A stretch of 64,000 nucleotides of DNA from Fischerella thermalis PCC 7521 (GCF_000317225.1 NZ_AJLL01000005.1:124001-188000), one strand, 5' to 3'. Shown: positions 16,409 through 26,607, counted from the stretch's first letter. The notes: a model not told the origin generated them from the sequence alone. Translations and numbers: made by a program.

Positions 16409-18082
16409 ATGAAACAAGCCTTATTCTTTCGTTCTCTAGCAGCTATTACGATGATGCTGCTATTTATCAGTATTCCTGGTTGTAGTGGCTTATTCGGTAC
16501 AAATTCTTTTGTGGGAATTAGTGGAACTACACAACAGCCTGGTGCGGCAATTTTTGTATCTCAACAAGCACCAGTAATGATGTCAATGCTGGTAAATCCC
16601 GATAAATTACAAGTATTGGAACGTGAGGGAGAACTATCCAAACTAAAGACCAGTTTATTAGCTAGCACAGGTCTAGATTATAAACAAGATATTCAACCTT
16701 GGTTGGGAAATGAAATTACCTTAGCTGTCACAACCCAAGACATCGATCGCGATCCTAGTAACGGACAGCAGTTGGGGTATCTCATGGCACTGGCAACCAA
16801 AAATCCAGAGAAAAGCCGTGAATTTGTGGATTTGTTATTTTCCAAACGGGCGATCGCTGGGGCAAACTTAGCCACAGAACAATACGAAGGCATCAAGTTG
16901 ATTTTTGACTCTCCACAAGTAGATCCAAAATCTAAAATGCAAAATTCTTTGGCTGGCGCTGCTGTTGGTGATGATTTTATCTTGTTTGCCAACGATCCCA
17001 AAGTGCTAAGGGAAGCTATTAATAATGTCCAGGGTCCTGATCTTAATATAACTACCTCTAGCCAATATCAGCAAGCTGTCAAACAAATACCCAAAGGTGC
17101 ATTAGCCGTAGCGTTTCTCAATCTTCCCAATATCGCCCAATGGCAAGGTTTAAAACTGCCAGAACCAGCAACTTATGACAGCGAAATAGTCTCTGTAGTC
17201 CTAACCAACAAAGGATTATTAGCAGAAACTAGTTTACTAGCACAAGGCGAAACAGCACCACCTTTAGAGCCGTTATCTCAGCCTGTGGGAGCATTACAAT
17301 ATATCCCTACCTCAGCAGGTTTAGCGATCGCTGGAAAAAGTTTAAGTAGTTTACCTAACAGCAATTTAAATCAAGTTTGGGAACAAATCAAAGTCGCTAT
17401 ATCCGGTTCAGAAAAAAATATAGTTTCTGGTTTAATCAAACCTGTGGTAGATCTGCAAACAGATTCAGACATCAACTTAAAAGAAGATATTTTTACCTGG
17501 GTACAGGGAGAATACGCCATTGGATTATTACCCCGTTCAGGACAAGCAAATCCCGATTTTGTGTTTGTAGTCGAAAAAACTGAAACCACACCAGCAGGAA
17601 TTTCTCGTTTAGATGAAATCGCATACTCACAGGGATTGTCACTGAATACTTTTGATATAGACAAACAAAAAATCTCAGCTTGGACACAATTAAAAGCTAC
17701 AAAAGTAGCCGATCCTCAACAGCGAGAAAAATACACAATAGAAGCTAAAGTTTCCGGAGTGCGTATTAGCCAAGGAAATTATGAAATTTTGGCTTCCAAC
17801 CTTGAAACAATGAATGAAATTATCAATGCTAAGAACAATTCCTTGATTAGCGATCGCCAATTTAAAAATAGTATTGCTGCCATTCCCCAACCAAACCAAG
17901 GTTACGTGTATCTGGATTGGGCAAAAAGTCGAGAATTATTAGAAAATCAATTTCCAATTCTCAAACTAGCAGAAATATTGGCAAAACCCATCTTCGAGAA
18001 CTTACGATCGCTCACCATGAGCAGTTACGGTAGCGACACAAAAATATTCAAAATTGGTGTGTTCTTTCAATTAGGTAAATAG
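16409..18082 (+). CDS. DUF3352-type cyanobacterial lipoprotein
   Basis: The product has 557 residues. A lipoprotein signal peptide ends SIPGCSG, with the lipidated Cys at residue 25, so the protein should be anchored to a membrane facing the periplasm. The body matches the DUF3352 pattern: AIFVSQQAPVMMSMLVNPDK near 45-65, LGNEITLAVT, a repeated half starting near TSAGLAIAGKSLS, and a closing SYGSDTKIFKIGVFFQLG. The family is widespread in cyanobacteria and has no established reaction. It starts at ATG 16409. It stands alone between the rhodanese gene and a convergent GH57 gene. Confidence 0.85.
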   Translation: MKQALFFRSLAAITMMLLFISIPGCSGLFGTNSFVGISGTTQQPGAAIFVSQQAPVMMSMLVNPDKLQVLEREGELSKLKTSLLASTGLDYKQDIQPWLGNEITLAVTTQDIDRDPSNGQQLGYLMALATKNPEKSREFVDLLFSKRAIAGANLATEQYEGIKLIFDSPQVDPKSKMQNSLAGAAVGDDFILFANDPKVLREAINNVQGPDLNITTSSQYQQAVKQIPKGALAVAFLNLPNIAQWQGLKLPEPATYDSEIVSVVLTNKGLLAETSLLAQGETAPPLEPLSQPVGALQYIPTSAGLAIAGKSLSSLPNSNLNQVWEQIKVAISGSEKNIVSGLIKPVVDLQTDSDINLKEDIFTWVQGEYAIGLLPRSGQANPDFVFVVEKTETTPAGISRLDEIAYSQGLSLNTFDIDKQKISAWTQLKATKVADPQQREKYTIEAKVSGVRISQGNYEILASNLETMNEIINAKNNSLISDRQFKNSIAAIPQPNQGYVYLDWAKSRELLENQFPILKLAEILAKPIFENLRSLTMSSYGSDTKIFKIGVFFQLGK

Positions 18083-18256
18083 TCAATTGTCATTGGTCAT
18101 TTGTTATTTGTTAGTGGTTAGAAATCAGTGGACAGTTAACAGTAAGTAATATAATTTGATAACTGACGCCGAATGTGAATCAAATAGGTTGAGCTTGGAA
18201 AGTAAGAACATTGATGCCAAAACAGCGAAGAAGCAATAGAAGTAATGTGTGATATC

Positions 18257-18373
18257 ATGTCCGTTTAAAGACTTATCATATCTGTGAAGGCCGGTAATTG
18301 GTAATGGGTAATGGGAAAACCAATTACCTGTTACCTATAAGGTCAACCATATCGTAAGTAATTAGCCGGAATT
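18257..18373. mobile_element. MITE-like element, family B (117 bp)
   Basis: The ends atgtccgtttaaagactta and, inverted, aagtccggctaattacttac-like sequence are imperfect 25-bp inverted repeats (about 18 of 25 match when scored with the copy at 37449). Identical gatatc hexamers flank it at 18251-18256 and 18374-18379. The core contains ggtaattggtaatggg and its complement, so the transcript would fold. It has no coding capacity. Confidence 0.65.
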
Positions 18374-18399
18374 GATATCAGACTTATGGTGAAACGGTA

Positions 18400-21162
18400 T
18401 TACCCCATCTGATCTAACCAGTAACCAACATCAACGGCTAGTTTTTGTCCTAACTTCAATAATTGTCGATGCTTAATAACGTCCTCACCATTAGCGATCG
18501 CTGTTTGACATTGAGGCAAAATTTTGTTGTACAAACAACTAAAGTATAGTTCTTGAGAACGATCCAAACAGATGCCTACATTTAGCTGATAGGCAACATC
18601 AATTAATCTTTCCAGGCGCTGGATATCTGCATCAAATGTATCATTAGCATCGTGCAACAATTGCCAAAGTAATCGCAAAATCAACTGTTCTAACATCTGC
18701 TTGCCTTCGGGAATATTTAACCGACAGCGCAGGTGTTTAGCTTCACTAGCGATCGCTTTTAATTCCAGGATATGATTTATACTTGATTGTGGTTCGCTGA
18801 TATCTTGCTCTAAGGCGCGTAGTGTGTTCACACAACGATAGCTTAAAGCTATTTCTGCGGCTACTTGCAACTCTTGTGGTGCTGGCAATTCATCCCGATG
18901 GAATGCCATTATTACACCGTAATTATCTCGATATGTTTGTGTATAAAGTTGGTCTAGTCTACTCAGTGTTTCTTGACTCAACAACCGCATCAAGCGATGG
19001 CGTTCTTCAGCAAAGAGATTTTCTAAGCTAAATGCTTGATCCCCAAATAACTGCATCATCACTAAGATAGTGTTTGCTGCACTTGCTTTTTGCAGTGATG
19101 CCAATAATTTTTCTTTGATTTGACTGTAAGTACGTCTTCCTTCAAATGGTTGAATGCAACAATGGAAATCCCAACCTCCTAAATGCAGCACTGCAAAAAC
19201 TAAATGTTCACTTTCCCAAGTGATTTCCGATATTAGCTTTAAGTGTCCGACTGCTAGTGTCAATGCTCCCAGCCGTTGCAGATGGTAATCTAACTCATGA
19301 ACGTTATAACAATAAACGCGTTTTTGATAAGGATGGGAATATTTGACAGTGCAGTTGTTAGGTGATGTGCCATTGCCATTGCGGGTTTCGCCTTTGTGAT
19401 TGTTAAACAAAGAAGCGATCGCGTGATGGGCTGCAACTTGCTTAAATGTGATTTGTGAAGTTGCCACTAGTTGGCGGTAAACTTCTCCACCATGTTTGAA
19501 AATATCAACATTACTGGGAGCAATGGCAAGGCGCTTGAGGAATTCTTTTTCTAGTTGTACACCTGCCACATCTCCCGCTAGTTCTAAAGCACGGGCAGCA
19601 TAACGTAGAATCTGCGTTCCTTCTGGGCGGGATATTTCTTCAAAAAACCAACCACAACTTGTAAACATCAACAAAGCATGACGCTGCATTTCCAGCAAAC
19701 GTAAAGCGTCTACTTGTTCTGCATTGGTAAGTTTGTGAGTTTGATGGCGCTCAAGGAAGCGGTGAATGTTGTGAGGTGAACGATCCAGAATTACTTCGAT
19801 ATATTCATCTCGTGCTTGCCAAGGATCACAGAAAAACTGTCTGCCGTGTTCTTCATATACCTCTATCAGGCGATCGCGTAACCAATTTAAGGCATTTCGT
19901 AACGGGCGACGCCATTCTTGATGCCATTCACCGCCACCACCACAACCGCAATTATCCTGCCATCTATCAACACCGTGGGCGCAACTCCAAGCGGTTACTG
20001 GTTTTAACTCCACTTCCCAAGTTGGAGGGTTCAAGCTGAGATAATGGGCAAAGTTGGTAACTGTCCAACCCCGATGCGGAAACTCTTTGGTAAAGGCATA
20101 GGCTAGAGTCTTCTCTGTTCCTCCCTTGTGATGTCCAAAGGTTTCTCCATCTGTCGCTACAGAAATTAACTGGGCGGGACGACGATCCCCACGCACCGCA
20201 GAACCAATGCGTCCTGCTAAATGACCGGAATTGTAGAGAACATCACTAAAACCCATGTCCCGCGAAATTGGGCCATCGTAGAAAAAGATATCGATGTAGG
20301 GAAGGGATTGGTGATCGGGGATTGGTGATTGGGAAGTAGAATTTTCTATCTCCCGATCCCCATCTCTGGGGGATAAAGAAACTGTACTCAGAGGAGAGGA
20401 TGCTGTGCTGAGTGTGGGTTTGAGATAGCAACGATAGGGACGGGTGGGATCAATTTGACTACCGCCGACTTCGTGCCATTCTGGATGGGGATTTTCCTTA
20501 GTGGGTAAAAGGCGACAACGCTGTGCTTGGGAGGGCGCTAGGACAATAAAGCGAATTCCTTCTTTGACTAATGCTTCCAGAGTCGGGTAGTCTACAGCAG
20601 TTTCTGCCAGCCACATACCTTCGGGGTCGCGTTTAAAGCGGGATCGGAAATCTGCTTTGCCCCAACGAATCTGCGTATATTTATCGCGCTCGTTGGCCAG
20701 AGGCATGATGATATGGTTATATACTTGCGCGATCGCATTGCCATGTCCATGCAAACGTTGACAAGATTTGCGATCAGCTTCCAAAATTCGCTGATAAACT
20801 TCTACATCGTGGCGTTCTAGCCAAGACATCAGGGTTGGGCCAATATTAAAACTCAAAAACTCGTAATTATTAACGATCCCCACGAGTTCGCCTCGGTCAT
20901 TTAGCACCCTAGCAAAGGCATTTGGACGATAGCATTCGTGATGAATTCGTTCATTCCAATCATGAAAAGGTGCTGCACCTGGTTGGCGTTCGATCGCATC
21001 CAAATATGGATTTTCCCGTGGTGGTTGGTAAAAATGACCGTGTACAGTCACGTAAACACCCGTAGCCGTCATCAAGGGATTAGGCATTTTGGCGTTTGTA
21101 TAATTTTCTTGCGATGTCAAATTTATACCAGTTTGACCTGGCAGTTCAGCAGCAGAAGTCAT
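18400..21162 (-). CDS. Glycoside hydrolase family 57 protein with DUF3536
   Basis: The product has 920 residues. The GH57 barrel begins at about 36 with VYVTVHGHFYQPPREN. It includes RPNAFARVL, NYEFLSFNIGPTL, and GMWLAETAVDYPTLEAL, where E187 aligns with the GH57 catalytic nucleophile. DIFFYDGPISRDMGF and HHKGGTEKTLAYAF also belong to the N-terminal part. The DUF3536 part occupies the rest (CGGGGEWHQEWRRPL onward). Family members act on alpha-glucans such as glycogen, but the substrate of this branch is not established. Residues about 248-288 are a Ser/Pro-rich insert of repeat origin, absent from the usual join RCYL...YIDIFFYDG. The true start may be the ATG at residue 26 or 31. Confidence 0.85.
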   Translation of the reverse strand: MTSAAELPGQTGINLTSQENYTNAKMPNPLMTATGVYVTVHGHFYQPPRENPYLDAIERQPGAAPFHDWNERIHHECYRPNAFARVLNDRGELVGIVNNYEFLSFNIGPTLMSWLERHDVEVYQRILEADRKSCQRLHGHGNAIAQVYNHIIMPLANERDKYTQIRWGKADFRSRFKRDPEGMWLAETAVDYPTLEALVKEGIRFIVLAPSQAQRCRLLPTKENPHPEWHEVGGSQIDPTRPYRCYLKPTLSTASSPLSTVSLSPRDGDREIENSTSQSPIPDHQSLPYIDIFFYDGPISRDMGFSDVLYNSGHLAGRIGSAVRGDRRPAQLISVATDGETFGHHKGGTEKTLAYAFTKEFPHRGWTVTNFAHYLSLNPPTWEVELKPVTAWSCAHGVDRWQDNCGCGGGGEWHQEWRRPLRNALNWLRDRLIEVYEEHGRQFFCDPWQARDEYIEVILDRSPHNIHRFLERHQTHKLTNAEQVDALRLLEMQRHALLMFTSCGWFFEEISRPEGTQILRYAARALELAGDVAGVQLEKEFLKRLAIAPSNVDIFKHGGEVYRQLVATSQITFKQVAAHHAIASLFNNHKGETRNGNGTSPNNCTVKYSHPYQKRVYCYNVHELDYHLQRLGALTLAVGHLKLISEITWESEHLVFAVLHLGGWDFHCCIQPFEGRRTYSQIKEKLLASLQKASAANTILVMMQLFGDQAFSLENLFAEERHRLMRLLSQETLSRLDQLYTQTYRDNYGVIMAFHRDELPAPQELQVAAEIALSYRCVNTLRALEQDISEPQSSINHILELKAIASEAKHLRCRLNIPEGKQMLEQLILRLLWQLLHDANDTFDADIQRLERLIDVAYQLNVGICLDRSQELYFSCLYNKILPQCQTAIANGEDVIKHRQLLKLGQKLAVDVGYWLDQMG
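20299..20421 (-). repeat. Low-complexity in-frame insert inside the GH57 gene
   Basis: The DNA contains ggggattggtgattggg-type words and ctcccgatccccatctctgg, typical of intergenic repeats of this genome. It is translated as a Ser/Thr/Pro-rich stretch of about 41 residues between two conserved GH57 segments. Confidence 0.55.
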
Positions 21163-21694
21163 GTAGTATATCCAAAATCAAAAATACTTGCAATTGTGCC
21201 GACAAATATATGCGTACCTTTTAGAGCGGCATGTCCAGTAAATATTAGCGTAGCTAGACGGCAACGACGAGATGAATGCAATTAGAGTATAGCTCATAGT
21301 ATTACGGGTAATCTGCATCATCAAGCAGTCGTTTCCTGAAGTTCAGGAATAGAACAGCCATTGAAAAAGCCTCGTGACAGGTTTTTCCACTGGCGTACCA
21401 AAAATTTAATTGTCTTTTAATATATTAAACACGATTTTTGGTGTAGTATCTGCGGTTTAATAAAAAATTTTGCAACGAAAAGTTATCAATTCTCCGTAAA
21501 ACTCCACTCTATTTTACAAAATTTGCCATCTGCGAGGAAATAGTGAAATTTAGGAACTACTGAGAGCGATTGAGGGGAGGTGGGGAGTGTGTAGACGCGC
21601 TCAAGCGGCTTCCCGTAAGGGTGGAGTAGTAAACTATTAACCACTAACTACTAACTACCAACAATCAACAAACAACCACCAACAAACTCTTGAC
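21163..21694. other. Intergenic region with dispersed repeats between GH57 and exchanger genes
   Basis: The first 400 bases hold the GH57 leader and no gene. A copy of the tagacgcgc...cggcttcccgtaaggg repeat lies at about 21587-21629, and aaccactaac-type heptamers at about 21636-21690. Confidence 0.5.
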
Positions 21695-21750
21695 TATTAA
21701 CCATTGACAATTGACCATTGACTATTAACCATTGACCATTGACTATTAAC
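21695..21750. repeat. Heptanucleotide tandem repeat, 8 x 7 bp (tattaac/cattgac/aattgac)
   Basis: Eight in-register heptamers alternate tattaac, cattgac and aattgac and end two bases before the ATG of the Ca2+/H+ exchanger gene, so the exchanger mRNA may have no conventional Shine-Dalgarno sequence. Related units lie at about 24117-24185 and 40437-40490. Confidence 0.85.
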
Positions 21751-21752
21751 TA

Positions 21753-22844
21753 ATGTCAGGTAAAAACATTCTCTTTTTAGTTCTCTTGCTTTTCATTCCG
21801 GTTTCTGTGGCAGCCCACTTTTTAGAGTGGGGAGATTTAATTGTTTTCATTACAGCTGGATTAGCAATTTTGCCCCTAGCAGCGAGTATGGGTACAGCCA
21901 CAGAAGAAATAGCTGTGGTACTAGGCCCGACTCTGGGAGGATTATTAAACGCTACCTTTGGCAATGCCACAGAACTAATTATTGCCATTGTTGCCTTGAA
22001 AGCAGGGTTAGTAGATGTAGTCAAAGCCAGTATAACCGGCTCAATTATCGGCAATTTACTATTGGTGATGGGTTTGGCTATGTTGTTGGGTGGACTGCGT
22101 CATAAAGAACAGACATTTCAACCGATAGTAGCGCGGATGAACTCAGCTGCTATGAATTTGGCAGTGATTGCTATTTTATTGCCAACAGCAATGAACTTTA
22201 CCTCGCCAGGAATTGGCGAAAAAACCCTGCAAAATCTTTCCTTAGCAGTGGCTGTTGTATTAATTCTGGTTTATGCCTTGACACTGCTATTCTCGATGAA
22301 AACTCACTCCTATCTTTACGATGTGGGTGTAGCAGAAACAGAAGCTTTGGAAGTTGCGAATCACAAGCCCAATATGTGGTTTTGGAGTGGGGTGTTACTG
22401 GTGTGTACTTTATTAGTAGCAATAGAATCAGAACTACTTGTGGATTCTTTAGAAGTAGCTACATCTAAGTTAGGCTTAACAGCGTTATTTACAGGGGTAA
22501 TACTTGTTCCTATTATTGGCAATGCTGCTGAACATGCTACGGCTGTAACTGTGGCCATGAAGGACAAAATGGATCTTTCCCTTTCCGTAGCGGTGGGATC
22601 AAGTATGCAAATTGCTCTGTTTGTAGCTCCCGTGTTAGTAATTGTGGGGAAAATTTTTGGGCAACCTATGGATTTGGATTTTAGTCCCTTTGAATTAGTG
22701 GCCGTGGCTGTATCAGTTCTAATTGCAAATACCATTAGTTCTGATGGTAAATCAAATTGGTTAGAAGGCACATTACTTTTAGCAGCTTACATGCTCTTGG
22801 GATTTGCTTTTTACTTCTACCCAGTAGTTGATGGTATAAGTTAG
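21753..22844 (+). CDS. cax: Calcium/proton exchanger (CAX family)
   Basis: The product has 363 residues and about eleven hydrophobic segments in two homologous halves. Each half carries the CaCA-family alpha-repeat motif: GNATELIIAIVAL (about 71-83) and GNAAEHATAVTVAMK (about 252-266), with the ion-binding Glu in each. GSIIGNLLLVMGLAML and GSSMQIALFVAPVLV complete the repeats. The protein should export Ca2+ (or related cations) from the cytoplasm using the proton gradient. It starts at ATG 21753, directly after a heptamer repeat tract, with no clear ribosome-binding site. Confidence 0.92.
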   Translation: MSGKNILFLVLLLFIPVSVAAHFLEWGDLIVFITAGLAILPLAASMGTATEEIAVVLGPTLGGLLNATFGNATELIIAIVALKAGLVDVVKASITGSIIGNLLLVMGLAMLLGGLRHKEQTFQPIVARMNSAAMNLAVIAILLPTAMNFTSPGIGEKTLQNLSLAVAVVLILVYALTLLFSMKTHSYLYDVGVAETEALEVANHKPNMWFWSGVLLVCTLLVAIESELLVDSLEVATSKLGLTALFTGVILVPIIGNAAEHATAVTVAMKDKMDLSLSVAVGSSMQIALFVAPVLVIVGKIFGQPMDLDFSPFELVAVAVSVLIANTISSDGKSNWLEGTLLLAAYMLLGFAFYFYPVVDGIS

Positions 22845-23359
22845 TGAGTAATGGGTAATGGGTAATTGGTAAGAGCGCCCATTACCAAACCCGTTCACCA
22901 TTAACAACAAAGTTGGCGGGTGGTGAGTCCAGTCCTCATCTTGGCTTGTTGCCCTTTCGGAACAAAACTGGTATGGATGCCCGTAGAGTGGCTGATGGCA
23001 GAATACTCAAGCGACTATCCCCATTTCTCTCACCTGGTAGCAGACTACAATTGCCTAAACCTGAGCGCTACATTGACAGTGTTAAATTTAAAAATTAAGC
23101 ATAGAGACAATAAAGTATACTTAAATTTACGCCTTTTTGCCTTTTTTGTTTACTACAACTTGATAGTAGGCAGATATTAGCTTTATCTGATTTAAAACTC
23201 AGATTTTGATTTGCCATCTGTCAAAGGAGGCAATTTTAAGACCGCACCAGTTTTTTGAAAAAAACAACTATATTTTTTTAGTTGAAAATACGCACTATTC
23301 CGGAGCATTAACTATTTAGTATGTGAAAGAAAATATGGGCGTTAGTAAAATGAAATACA
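22845..23359. other. Intergenic region, possible degraded coding sequence
   Basis: A gtaatgggtaatgggtaattgg repeat tract opens the region. Bases 22913-23098 hold an open frame (61 codons) with a plausible amino-acid mix (GLLPFRNKTGMDARRVADGR), and an overlapping frame at 22920 is also open. I recognise neither, and neither has a ribosome-binding site. It may be a gene remnant or chance. Confidence 0.3.
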
Positions 23360-24118
23360 ATGAGTGATATGGGTCTACTGATAACGGGCGTGTTAACAAC
23401 AGGACAACCATCTCTGCCCAATTTCCCGGAGAATTTACCGGTTCAGCTAGACAATGACATAAATCAGTCAGAACAAAGTCAGTTATCTGAGGTTGTTCCT
23501 GCAAATCAGATCACACCACCTGAATTTATACCACCGGATGAGCAGGTTGCTGTGGTGTCGTTAGCGATCGCATCAGATACACTAGATGACAATTATCAGA
23601 TCAAAGGCTTCGCTGATTCCGAGTATTCACCAGTTGTAGCAGAAAATGCTGTTGCAGATAATGTTAACTACTCAAATGTACAACCAGAGTTCACTCCTAT
23701 CTCTGAAGCGACAGAAAATGACGACACTTTTTTAGTTGCTTTTACTTCTACTACTCAAGGTCAAGATATAAATAAATATACTGCTGTGCCGCTAAAGTCT
23801 GTTCACCACCAGCCACATTATAGGGCGGGGGGACTTCCGCAATTGCCTCGTGTCAGAACTCAACAACCCAGAGACTATAAAAGGGTGGCAAAATTTCCCA
23901 GTTCACCTAGTCCAGCTTTGCCAATTCTGGGTTTTGGTCATACAGGTGATACTGTCAGAGTATTACAACGGTTGCTACGATCTAATGGTTATAGAATACA
24001 AGTAGATGGGATTTTTGGAGCTTTAACAGAATCAGCAGTCAAAGCTTTTCAAAATCGCCGGAATTTAGTTTCAGATGGAATAGTAGGTCAAAGAACGTGG
24101 CGAGAGTTAACTAAGTAG
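23360..24118 (+). CDS. Peptidoglycan-binding-domain protein
   Basis: The product has 252 residues. Residues about 188-250 form one PG_binding_1 domain (GHTGDTVRVLQRLLRSNGY, VDGIFGALTESAVKAFQ, DGIVGQRTWRELTK), a three-helix module that binds the cell wall. The first 185 residues are acidic, Pro/Gln-rich and low in complexity, without a recognised domain or clear signal peptide. A short hydrophobic run near the N-terminus is not convincing. The protein is probably periplasmic or wall-associated, but the export route is not visible. It starts at ATG 23360. It converges with the sucrose synthase gene. Confidence 0.8.
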   Translation: MSDMGLLITGVLTTGQPSLPNFPENLPVQLDNDINQSEQSQLSEVVPANQITPPEFIPPDEQVAVVSLAIASDTLDDNYQIKGFADSEYSPVVAENAVADNVNYSNVQPEFTPISEATENDDTFLVAFTSTTQGQDINKYTAVPLKSVHHQPHYRAGGLPQLPRVRTQQPRDYKRVAKFPSSPSPALPILGFGHTGDTVRVLQRLLRSNGYRIQVDGIFGALTESAVKAFQNRRNLVSDGIVGQRTWRELTK

Positions 24119-24186
24119 TCAATTGTCAACTGTCCATAGTCAAGAGTTTTTTATTGATGACCATTGACAATTGACCAATGACCAAA

Positions 24187-26607
24187 TTACCTATATTTAT
24201 GTTGTTCTAATAATTGTTGCGCCCTGGGCTTGTAGATTAGGTAAAACAAAGCTTCAATATAACGCAACAAATCTTCTCGATTTTGTTTGGAAATAAAGTT
24301 CCAGAAACCATAAATCCGTGCTAGCGATAGCAGTTTGTTACTATGAATTTTCCAGGTATAGGTACTGTAAACCCGATTTATGGCTTGTTGAGAAATTTCA
24401 TACCAATAGTTGGGATTTTGCTCACATTTACTGACAAAATTCAAGATTTTTGTGGCTGTTTCTTCTAAATGTGTAGGGTTGATGTAAAAGCCGTTGACTT
24501 GATCTTGAATAATTTCTAAAGGTCCACCAAACTGAGTTGCAAAAGTAGGTAAGCCAGAAATCATTGCTTCTAATATTGTCAAGCCAAAGGCCTCAAATAA
24601 AGCAGGTTGTACAAAAATTCCCTGGTGGTCAGCAATGACGCGGTAAACTTCTCCAGAATCGGTTTTAGATAGACGTACACCTAGCCAGCGAATTTTGCCT
24701 TGAAGATTGTACTGCTCTATTATGCGGTAGAGTTTGACAATTTCTTCTCGTTCTTCATTGTCTGTTGATTCTTCTACACGCAACTTACCCGCTACTAAAA
24801 TTAAGTTGCAGTGGTCCTGTAATTCTTGACTTTGACCAAAGCATTCAGCTAAACCTGTGAGATTTTTGATCCGATCCAGACGGGCCATGGAAAACAGAGG
24901 GCGTTTGCTTGGATCATCAAGTTTGCCAAATATCTGGGCAGAATCTTCTAGAGTAAAAAGCATCTCTTCTATGCGCCGGCGATCGCTTTCTACTCGATCT
25001 TCACTACGTGTATAGGGGAAGAAGTAATTCTCGTTCACCCCTGGTGGTACAACGTTGAATTTGGGGCTAAATAGTTCAATCCCATTGACCACATGGTACA
25101 AATCTGGCATGGTAAAGCACTTGTAAGATTCGTACTGTCCGATACTGTCCGGCGTACCGACGATTTCTTGGTAGGTGCTGCTAATGATAAAGTTGGCTGC
25201 ATTCATCACCAACAAATCAGCGGTGAATTGTAACGAAAAATGATACTTATCTTCCAAATCTTGCCAGTAAAGGTTACTGAACAAGTATTTAGATTTTTCC
25301 AAAGCATGGGCTATGATGCAGTGAGTGACGTCTAAGCGACGTGCCAATAAAAATGCTACTAAATTCCCATCTGAATAATTACCAACTATAAGATCAGGTC
25401 TACCTTGAAATTCTGCCAGTATTTCTTTTTCAGCATCGATCGCATAGGTTTCTAGATAAGGCCACAACTCAAACCGAGAAATCCAATTTTGCGTCATATT
25501 AGGATTAAATTCCCGTAAAGGTACACGCAAAATCCAAGCATTTTCTGTTCCGTGAACCTTTTCTAGACGTTGATTACAAAGTGTATCCTCACTATTAGGG
25601 ATGAGACGGGTGAGAATAATTACTTTTGGCTGGACATTCAATCCTTCTAAGCCTGCTAGTACTGCATCTTCTTCTAACTGCTTTTCTAGATTCCTAGCTT
25701 GATCGAGTACGTACACCACTTGACCGCCAGTATCAGGACGCCCTAATACTCCCTCTTGTCCAAACCACCCGTGGGGAGATACCAAGACGATTCTAAAAAT
25801 CATCGGGATGCGAGATATAAAGGCTTCTAAGGTTTGGGGGTCGGGAGAATCGATCAATTGATCAAGCATTTCTAGGCTTTCCTGTACGCGGGCGGCGGTG
25901 TTACCCCAACCCGGTTCAAAACCCATCGTTTGCAATTGGAAGCGAAATTCTTCGTAGGGTTGTTGACTGGGGAGACTGCTGACGAAAGCGATCGCAGCTT
26001 TTATTTGTTGAGAAAGTTGCTGTTGAGACTGAATGCGATTATTTATTAGTAGCTGGATGCCGTTATACTGGTGTAGACTCAAGAAAATAAATAAACTTTC
26101 CTGCCATTGCTTCGGATCTTGGAATAGCTTACTAGATAAGTAACGGTTTAGTAATTGTACTCCCTTGCCGATATTTTTTGGATCGCGTAGAACTGGAGAG
26201 TAGTCGTAAAACGGGCCAAAATCCAATTCCAGCAAGTCGCCTTCGTTGGGATGGAAGCGATTCACTAGGCGATCGCGCAGATCCAAAAGTTCCTGTACAC
26301 TCATCGGTTCCACATTCAAATCATCTGTTAGTCGATAAACCTCTTGAGTGGCAATTTTGGGACGAATAATAAAGCAAAAGCCAGAAATATCTTGAATGAT
26401 TTCTTGAGTGTAATAGATGAGTTTACCTAAGCTTGATGAAGCACTAAAATGCTCAGGTTTTTGATAATTTGTGCAATATTCGCTATATACATTCAATATA
26501 TCATTCCGCAGTAGATATTTTTTGTCTTGATGGCGTAATTCACTCAGAAATGAGCGCAAATCATTTTTTTCTTCACTTTCGAGGACTGCTTGAATTAATT
26601 CAGACAT
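24187..26607 (-). CDS. susA: Sucrose synthase
   Basis: The product has 806 residues, the size of plant and cyanobacterial sucrose synthases. The enzyme reversibly cleaves sucrose with UDP or ADP to NDP-glucose and fructose. The N-terminal regulatory half (about 1-260) leads into SPHGWFGQEGVLGRPDTGGQ, the GT-B entry loop typical of the family. VVPPGVNENYFFPY follows, then the GT4 donor site with PLFSMARLDRIKNLTGL and the EX7E motif EAFGLTILEAMISGLP near residue 670. In filamentous cyanobacteria this enzyme supplies hexose from sucrose, for example in connection with nitrogen fixation. A long non-coding leader of about 870 bases lies upstream, room for regulated promoters. Confidence 0.96.
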   Translation of the reverse strand: MSELIQAVLESEEKNDLRSFLSELRHQDKKYLLRNDILNVYSEYCTNYQKPEHFSASSSLGKLIYYTQEIIQDISGFCFIIRPKIATQEVYRLTDDLNVEPMSVQELLDLRDRLVNRFHPNEGDLLELDFGPFYDYSPVLRDPKNIGKGVQLLNRYLSSKLFQDPKQWQESLFIFLSLHQYNGIQLLINNRIQSQQQLSQQIKAAIAFVSSLPSQQPYEEFRFQLQTMGFEPGWGNTAARVQESLEMLDQLIDSPDPQTLEAFISRIPMIFRIVLVSPHGWFGQEGVLGRPDTGGQVVYVLDQARNLEKQLEEDAVLAGLEGLNVQPKVIILTRLIPNSEDTLCNQRLEKVHGTENAWILRVPLREFNPNMTQNWISRFELWPYLETYAIDAEKEILAEFQGRPDLIVGNYSDGNLVAFLLARRLDVTHCIIAHALEKSKYLFSNLYWQDLEDKYHFSLQFTADLLVMNAANFIISSTYQEIVGTPDSIGQYESYKCFTMPDLYHVVNGIELFSPKFNVVPPGVNENYFFPYTRSEDRVESDRRRIEEMLFTLEDSAQIFGKLDDPSKRPLFSMARLDRIKNLTGLAECFGQSQELQDHCNLILVAGKLRVEESTDNEEREEIVKLYRIIEQYNLQGKIRWLGVRLSKTDSGEVYRVIADHQGIFVQPALFEAFGLTILEAMISGLPTFATQFGGPLEIIQDQVNGFYINPTHLEETATKILNFVSKCEQNPNYWYEISQQAINRVYSTYTWKIHSNKLLSLARIYGFWNFISKQNREDLLRYIEALFYLIYKPRAQQLLEQHKYR

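Noticed and set aside
22913-23180. Two overlapping open frames after the exchanger gene
   Set aside because: Neither has a ribosome-binding site or a family I recognise, and they overlap in different frames; they are kept only as a possible remnant.
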